This document shows, piece by piece, positions 8,014 to 14,142 of a DNA stretch of 14,142 bases. The stretch is from Funneliformis mosseae (lineage: Eukaryota > Glomeromycota > Glomeromycetes > Glomerales > Glomeraceae), in assembly GCA_910592005.1 (NCBI GenBank), contig CAJVPP010002613.1:1-14142 (forward strand), in the 5' to 3' direction. Made by a program: the position numbers and the translations under genes. A model generated the notes under the pieces. It was not told the DNA's origin. It did no database searches and saw only the letters and a program-made list of their open reading frames with translations. The stretch's first letter is position 1. Each line of letters opens with the position of its first letter.

Positions 8014-11000
8014 ATGTCAGATTTTCGTTATAGCCGTAATCAAACTTACCGTCCAGAATATAGTAGAGATAACCGTGAAGATAATAGACACCGTCGTCGT
8101 AGGTCCCGTAGTAGATCTCATAGTATAGATCGTCATAGAGCTAATGGTGTAATAAATAGACAAGAGAATTGGCGAGAAGACTTTCCTCAAAGGGGTAGAC
8201 CAGAGGATATTGGTGCACGCTCATGGGGAAATAAGTTTTATTATGACGATCGTGAGGAAAACAGTAAAAGAAGGAAAACTAGACATGAAAGAGAGAGAAT
8301 GCCAGAGGTTAGGAAGGGGAATTACTTTTTTCAATATTTGAAAATAGTGTTTTTTATTATGTATGAATTTTGTTAACTTAGGGACGTTGGAGAGAGCGTA
8401 ATCTTGGCGAACCCAATAATCATGTTATTCTACAAGGATTGCCACTCGCAGCTACTGAGAATGACGTTCGTTTCCAACCTTTTGTGTTTTAAATATTTAT
8501 TAAAATTTTAATATATATATTTAAACTAATTGTATAACAAATTTTGGTTTAAATTTCCTTTATTCATATTTTAGATTCAGCATACTCTTGATAACCTGCA
8601 TGCTAGTATTGAGAATATACGTTTAATTAGGGATCGCCGCACAGGTTTATCTCTTACTACTTGCATTGAAGCATAAAAATCAAATCAAATAAATAAAAGC
8701 TTTCTGAAAATTGTTTTGTAAATAATGCAAATTTTTTGAATTTTGTTTACAGGGGATTCACGCAGATTTGCCTTCGTTAAATTTACAAGCGTTGAACATG
8801 CAAGACAATTCATTGAAGCCAATCATCCTTTTATCATGATGGAAGATATTCGTGTTCGCGTTGAATACAGCAACAGTGCATCTGCAGAGGATGAAGGTTG
8901 GGCTTGCAAGAATGTGTGTATAAGAATAACTTTTGGTAAAACTAATCTTTCAATCATAGACAAACGTTACTAAAACTAATATTTTTTTAGTGTGGATTCC
9001 TAAATTACAAAAAACGTGAAAGTTGTCACCAATGTCATCATTCGAAGAAAGGTGTGATTAGATTGTGGGAAAATACCACTGAGCCCTTTTGGGCATCAAG
9101 TCGTGCTACTTAATTCTAATAATATTTAAAACGACTTGCTCCAAAATCCAATATATATTATTATTTGTATGGTTTCTCACATTATCTTTAATTATATTTG
9201 GTGATGCAGAATCCATGGTGTCTGGCTCACTTCATTTGGCACCTACCAATTCGTTCTTTAATGATGGAGCAAATGATTTAGCTCAAGTTCCACATCATAT
9301 CTTATTAGTCCGTGGATTAGACCCTTTGACTACCGAAGAGACTCTTTATGCCTCTGCGAGTCAGGTGGCAGCTTTAAGAAGAGTTTTGCTGATTAAAGAT
9401 CGAGCCTCCAGGATGTCTTGGGGATTTGCATTTTTAGATTATCATGATGTTCAGGTTTGACACTTACTATTGGGAATTTAATCTTGTTTTTCTAACATAT
9501 ATACACACACATGTATAATTTAACGAATCGAGTCGTATTACTCAATTGATAGACTTCTTCATATGCCTTGTCAATTTTCAACAATCCTCACTATTATCCA
9601 GGTGGATTTGTGGTTGATTCACGAACTGTTAGTATGACATTTGCTCATCCTGGAAGTTTTACACCAGCTTATGCCACTACTGAGTGGACTATTTGGGGAG
9701 ATGATGGGATTGCCATGTCATACTGGGATCAAAAAGCATATGCAGTTGAATATTGTGGGTCACAATGCTCAGTTCCAATTGAATCCAATATGCCTTCATC
9801 GTCTACAAATTCGACTTCTGTAAATGAGGCTGAAAATAAAAGCCGAAAAGAGAGTTCAGAGGCGACGAAAGAAGTGATTGCAGTTCCTGAAACAAAACGT
9901 GTGTTTCTCACCTACTCTTTAATGAACTTTAAATTTTCATTAATTTTTTTTTTCCATATAATTAAAAAAAAAAATTTAGTTAACGTTGAAGATGAATTGA
10001 ATGCTTTCTATTCGGATATGGGCGCAGTTTTGACATCTACTGGAAAGGCTGAGACTAAATCTATATTTTCAGTTTCTGATATGGTTTCAACCTCAAATAA
10101 TCAGAATAAATCAAATTTTTCTCCAAAGAAAAATCAGGATCCTGAACTTAACGCGTTTTATGCAGATCTTGAAACTGTTGAACAACAAATTAACCCTACT
10201 CAATCTAAAGGTAAGATTAATTTTAATGTTTATTTATTTTTTTTATCTCGTTATCTTTATCATATATTATGTTCTATTAGGAAAAACAGTTTCCGCAAAG
10301 TCAATTTCTGAAGTTGATTCTCAAGGCGTTGAAACCCAACAAATTTCTGATGATAAAATTATGAATAAACTACCATCTGCAGATAATGATTTTACTCATC
10401 AACGGCCTTCAGGAATTCATTCTCCGCGGGAGCCTATAAATCACGAACAGCAAGTACCTTCACAACAAATTAATCAATTTAATTCAAGTACCTCAAGAGA
10501 TTCTTTATCACCAGAAACGTTAGTTTGTAACCGAGAATAATATAAGCATGAAGCAGAGCATCAAGAAAACTTGTATTTCCGTAGCTTTTGTTGTTAACGC
10601 AATTGTTCCACCTTGTTTCTTATCTCTTCACCACGTGTCTTTTACCATTCCTCCTATCGATCATACCGCGCTTGTCATATCTTATTATTTGTTGGTAATA
10701 ATAATTGGTTCTCTCAGTGGACACGAACCGGAAACAGTTGAAGAAAACGAAGCCTTACGTGAAGTATCGATATCTACGTCTCATGATCTCTCGAAAGGAG
10801 GTTAGTTATTTATCGATAATCGTTTTGACATAACAAAATTTTTAAATCACAAACTAATACTTTTCCTTAATATAGTTAAAGAAAAGAAAAAGAAATCAAA
10901 CAAGCCAATTGGAAAAAAGGTGAAAAGATAGATAGCTATACACATAAAGATATTTATGTTAACTAGCTCACATTATAAATTTTTATTTAAAAAGGTTCAT

Positions 11001-11961
11001 GAACAATTGCAAAAATGGAACGAAAGGAAAGAAGAACTACATCAAATAAATGATACTAACCAAGTTTGTAATAAATAATAAATGCACAATAATATTTTCT
11101 ATATTGATTCGTACTTAATTTGCTATTTTAATATATACAATCCACAGCCTGAATTAAGTGATGACGGTCTTTTCGACTATACGTTAAATGCATGCCTATT
11201 ATGTCACCGACAATTTATAGATTTGGCAGAACTTCAAAAACATGAACAGTTATCGGATTTACATAAGGTACTTCAATAATTTTATATAATTATTAATGTC
11301 TTTATTTATAAAATTGCTTTATCATTTAAAAGTTGAATATGGAGAACGAACATCTAGTTCAAACTATTCGTATGAAGCGAGCATATGGATTACAAAATGA
11401 TGGTGATTGTGAAAAACCTCAGGTATATATTCAAACTATATTTATGGCGGTGTTATTATATTCGGATTTTTATGATAAACCTTTTTTATTTGTTTTAAAG
11501 ACAAGATATAACAATAGAGCGGCACAAAGAAGGAAAATTTATGGACAGCCCAGGAGACCTGCACCTCCTGCTGCGCCTGGATCATCCAATCCAGTTGAGG
11601 AAACATATGAGCAGCCCACAAAATTTGGAATTGGAGAAGATAATATTGGAAATCGTTTATTGCAGAACATGGGATGGAAGGCAGGAGAAGGTTTGGGTAA
11701 AAATAAAAATGGTATAGTTGTTCCTATCCAACCAGAGATTTATACAGCAGGAGTTGGACTTGGAGCTTCAAATAGTCATAGCATATTGGAAGATGGACAG
11801 AATACATATTATGGGATGGCAAAGAAATTTGTAAGTATTTCTATTTATAATTAACTTATAATTGCTTATATATTTTTTCAAATATTTATCAATAATATAT
11901 ATAATTATTATATTTTTATTAACTGATTGTATAGGCTAGAGCCCGGTTAGAAGAATCTTAA
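8014..11961 (+). CDS. RBM5/RBM10-type RNA-binding splicing regulator, 16 exons, 830 aa
   Basis: Exons: 8014-8307, 8382-8465, 8575-8644, 8753-8913, 8991-9051, 9210-9454, 9553-9898, 9980-10210, 10281-10518, 10718-10800, 10876-10919, 10995-11063, 11148-11267, 11333-11422, 11501-11830, 11935-11961. All introns are GT-AG and the frame holds at each junction. RBM5/RBM10 proteins are nuclear, bind pre-mRNA and early spliceosomes, and control exon inclusion. Domains in order: an Arg/Ser stretch (RRRRSRSRSHS, 27-37); RRM1 about 111-188 (RNP2 VILQGL, RNP1 RRFAFVKF); RanBP2 zinc finger C201/C204/C215/C218 with W199 and N208; RRM2 about 250-338 (ILLVRGL; WGFAFLDY); a low-complexity middle; KKKKSNKPIGKK near 608-619; a U1-like C2H2 finger C658/C661/H674/H681; a G-patch about 760-805 (NMGWKAGEGLGK), a class of motif that activates DEAH helicases; and the C-terminus MAKKFARARLEES. 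Human RBM5 is 815 aa. I see no tyrosine-rich OCRE repeats. The least certain junctions are those of introns 1, 2, 5 and 9, whose donors are weak. Confidence 0.92.
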
Positions 11962-13182
11962 AGAACAATTTATAAAGTATTTTCTATGATTATCAAATAT
12001 TTTTATTTTTTTATTTTGTTATATTATTTTAAATCATTTATCAAATATCTTATTCAATTATACAAATTGTTTTTCATGAATAATAAATTTTAATTATTGA
12101 TATGTTTTTTAACTTGATTTTTTAATTTATTAATTTACTTAATAATATATAAAATAAAGGTTTATAGTTATTAATAAAAATATTGTTTTATAAAATATGA
12201 TTTTTAGCATATCTACTGATTTTAAATTGGCTTAAGATTTTTTATAAAAAAATTTTTTTTTTAAATTTTAGTTAGAGTTTTATTGGTTTATTAAAAAAAA
12301 ATTTATATATCAATATTATTATAAAAAAAAGTGATTAATATTATTATTAAGATTTTTTTACAATCTCAAATAATATATTATCTTACATCACATTCTCTAC
12401 CTTTTATTTTTATTATACATTTTAGTAATAGAAAATTTTTTAGTATAAAAAATCCTATTTATCATTTATTTATTACATTTAATTTTGGTTAAGTTATATC
12501 TGAATAAAAAAATTTTATTATCTAAACAAATGCATCTTTTCACCAATAAAATCAATGCTAAATCTCTTGTATTTTATGCAAATTGATATTTTTAAAAGAA
12601 AATATTAAGCTTCAACCTTTATATAAAAGAAGTTAATACTCAATTATCAGCTATTTATTAAGAATTTTCTTAGCTATCAGAATACATCTGATCTGAAATT
12701 TATGAGTTTTCTTTAGATTTTCTTCTACTTGATACTGCTCTAAACATACTCAGCTTTAAAATTTGACTTTCTTAATCTCAAACTTATTAATACATTTTTT
12801 TAATAATTCAAAATTAGATGATATATTTATTATTTAATGTTGAAAAGAATTATAAGTATATAATACAAATTACAAGTAAAAATCTATAATACAAAAATAA
12901 AAATCTTTATTATTTAAGCTTATAAAATAATAAATTTATCTTGAATATTCATAATCATTAATTATTTGTATATATGAATAATATTAATAACTAACATAAA
13001 CTCATAAATTGAATTTGAGAAAATAAAATATTTAATTAAAATATAATATAGAAATTAAATTAATGTTATTTCTTTTTAAAGTTTTTTTAAAATTTTTTCC
13101 TTTTTTGTAAAAGAAACAGATATATCAAAAGTTAGTTTATCTGATGAATTGAAAAGAAAAGAAATTGATTATTAGGATTTTA
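11962..13182. other. AT-rich intergenic DNA downstream of the RBM5-like gene
   Basis: The first part should be the 3' UTR of the RBM5-like gene. The rest is low-complexity. The stretch 12600-12790 is slightly more complex, but every frame I read there is broken by stops and no family is recognisable, so no gene or pseudogene is called. Confidence 0.55.
12153..12158 (+). promoter_or_regulatory. Possible polyadenylation signal of the RBM5-like gene
   Basis: AATAAA lies about 190 nt beyond the stop codon at 11961. Several near variants occur closer, for example around 12080, so which is used cannot be decided from sequence. Confidence 0.2.
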
Positions 13183-13568
13183 AATCAGGTCAGATTAACC
13201 TACTTATCTAACTTGAGTTAACCTGAAAATTTAAATCAGATTAGTAGATTTTTAGATAAATGTTAGGTTAGATCAATAGGTTAACCTAACCTAGTCTGAT
13301 CTGACAAAATTCAGGTCAACTATCATTCTTAAATAATAGTTTTATCATTCTTAAATGATATTTTATTATTCTTAAATAATAATTTTTATTGTCTTTGAAT
13401 AATAATTTTATCATTTTTAACAATATTTTATCATTCAATTAAAATGATTTATTATCATTTTTAATGATAGTTTTATTATTTTTGAATGAGTTTATTATTT
13501 AATTAGAATGATTTATTATCATTCTTAAATCTTCTTTCAATTCAGATAACTTGATTGATCTGATTAAA
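13183..13568. repeat. Palindromic repeat element 2: inverted TCAGATTAACCT-word flanks around a short-period array
   Basis: The left flank (13183 to about 13318) is built from AATCAGGTCAGATTAACC and TAGGTTAACCTAACCTAG words and their inverses, for example GTCAGAT against ATCTGAC. The right edge GATCTGATTA (13557-13566) is the inverse of TAATCAGATC and resembles the left edge. The centre (about 13320-13532) has roughly ten units of about 22 bp of the type TTATCATTCTTAAATGAT, each partly self-complementary. The arm words ATCATTC and GAATGAT are the same as in element 1, so the two are probably related. Confidence 0.65.
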
Positions 13569-13899
13569 CTAATCTATTTAGAACTCTATTGATTATATAA
13601 ATTAAAATAAAAAAGAATGATAAAAATTTTGATATACTATTCTCAGCAACTTAAAATTTAATAACAATCTTATTAATTCTAATCTCATATTATATAATGA
13701 ATCATAAATACCTTTAGATTCTCATATAAATAATTTCAAGTGTCTTAAAATATTACATATTGAATAATTTAAATATACAATTATAATAATTTAAAAAAAG
13801 AAGCTTAGATGATAATAATATAATCAAAATCATATTATTTAATAAATTCTAAATAACATATACAAGTAAAAAATATTAATTTTTAAGGTTATAGTTAGT
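13569..13899. other. AT-rich intergenic DNA
   Basis: The spacer between the second and third repeat elements contains no supported gene, RNA or repeat. Confidence 0.5.
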
Positions 13900-14142
13900 A
13901 GAGTTCTGGACGAGTCAAGTTAACTCACAAGTCAGATAAGCTGAGTCAAGTTCAAATCAAGTTGAATTTGTGTTTTTTTAACTTGATGATTTGCGAGTCA
14001 AGATAAATTCGAGTCGAATTAAATATTTAACTCGACTCAATTTAAATTCGAGTTGACTCGAGTTGACTTGAACGATAAAAAAATTGTTCAAGAAGAATGA
14101 TAAGGAATCGTTCGCCTTGAACGATAAAAAAATCATTCAAGT
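13900..14142. repeat. Palindromic repeat element 3 (cut by the window end): GAGTCAAGTT-word flank and start of an array
   Basis: The flank 13910-14069 is made of GAGTCAAGTT words and their inverses, including GAGTCGA facing TCGACTC and the palindrome CTCGAG. From 14070 three hairpins follow: GAACGAT/ATTGTTC, GAATGAT/ATCGTTC and GAACGAT/ATCATTC, with A-rich loops. These are the same stem words and loop type as the array at 2791-3450. The right half lies outside the window. Confidence 0.65.

Noticed and set aside
9641..9911. Short open frames inside exon 7 of the RBM5-like gene (both strands)
   Set aside because: They are alternative frames of an exon whose proper frame continues RRM2.
12600..12790. 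Possible degraded coding relic in a more complex stretch
   Set aside because: The frames I read on both strands are broken by stops and resemble no family I know.
1..14142. tRNA, rRNA or other structured RNA genes
   Set aside because: I saw no cloverleaf with the usual conserved T-arm and anticodon features and no rRNA-like sequence; a tRNAscan/Infernal run would settle it.

Overview
The window is eukaryotic genomic DNA, most likely from an AT-rich fungus. An arbuscular mycorrhizal fungus of the Glomeromycotina (Rhizophagus-like) is my best guess. This rests on the very AT-rich intergenic DNA, many short GT-AG introns, conserved spliceosome and signalling proteins resembling fungal forms, and abundant low-complexity repeats. 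The species is an inference.

Layout: 1-4471 is gene-poor and AT-rich. It holds a 456-bp element with long terminal inverted repeats (873-1328) and a 50/51-bp palindromic minisatellite with inverted flanks (2616-3561). Three complete protein genes then sit close together. A phosducin-like protein lies on + at 4472-5566 (4 exons, 291 aa). The splicing factor SLU7 lies on - at 7734-5785 (4 exons, 571 aa). An RBM5/RBM10-type splicing regulator lies on + at 8014-11961 (16 exons, 830 aa; RS stretch, RRM, RanBP2 zinc finger, RRM, U1-like C2H2 finger, G-patch). From 11962 to the end the DNA is again AT-rich. It holds a second palindromic element (13183-13568) and the left part of a third (13900 to beyond the window end).

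How the genes relate: the phosducin-like gene and SLU7 converge, with 218 bp of T-rich DNA between their stop codons. SLU7 and the RBM5-like gene diverge from a shared 279-bp region that contains a repeated, GC-richer motif, so two splicing factors probably share a bidirectional promoter. SLU7 acts in the second step of splicing and 3' splice site choice. RBM5/RBM10 proteins modulate exon inclusion. The phosducin-like protein belongs to G-protein beta-gamma assembly and is unrelated to splicing.

All gene models were assembled by hand from reading frame, GT-AG boundaries and family resemblance. Every exon junction keeps the frame, but none has been checked against transcripts. The most unusual content is the family of palindromic repeat elements. 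In the first array several hairpin stems carry paired, compensating base changes.
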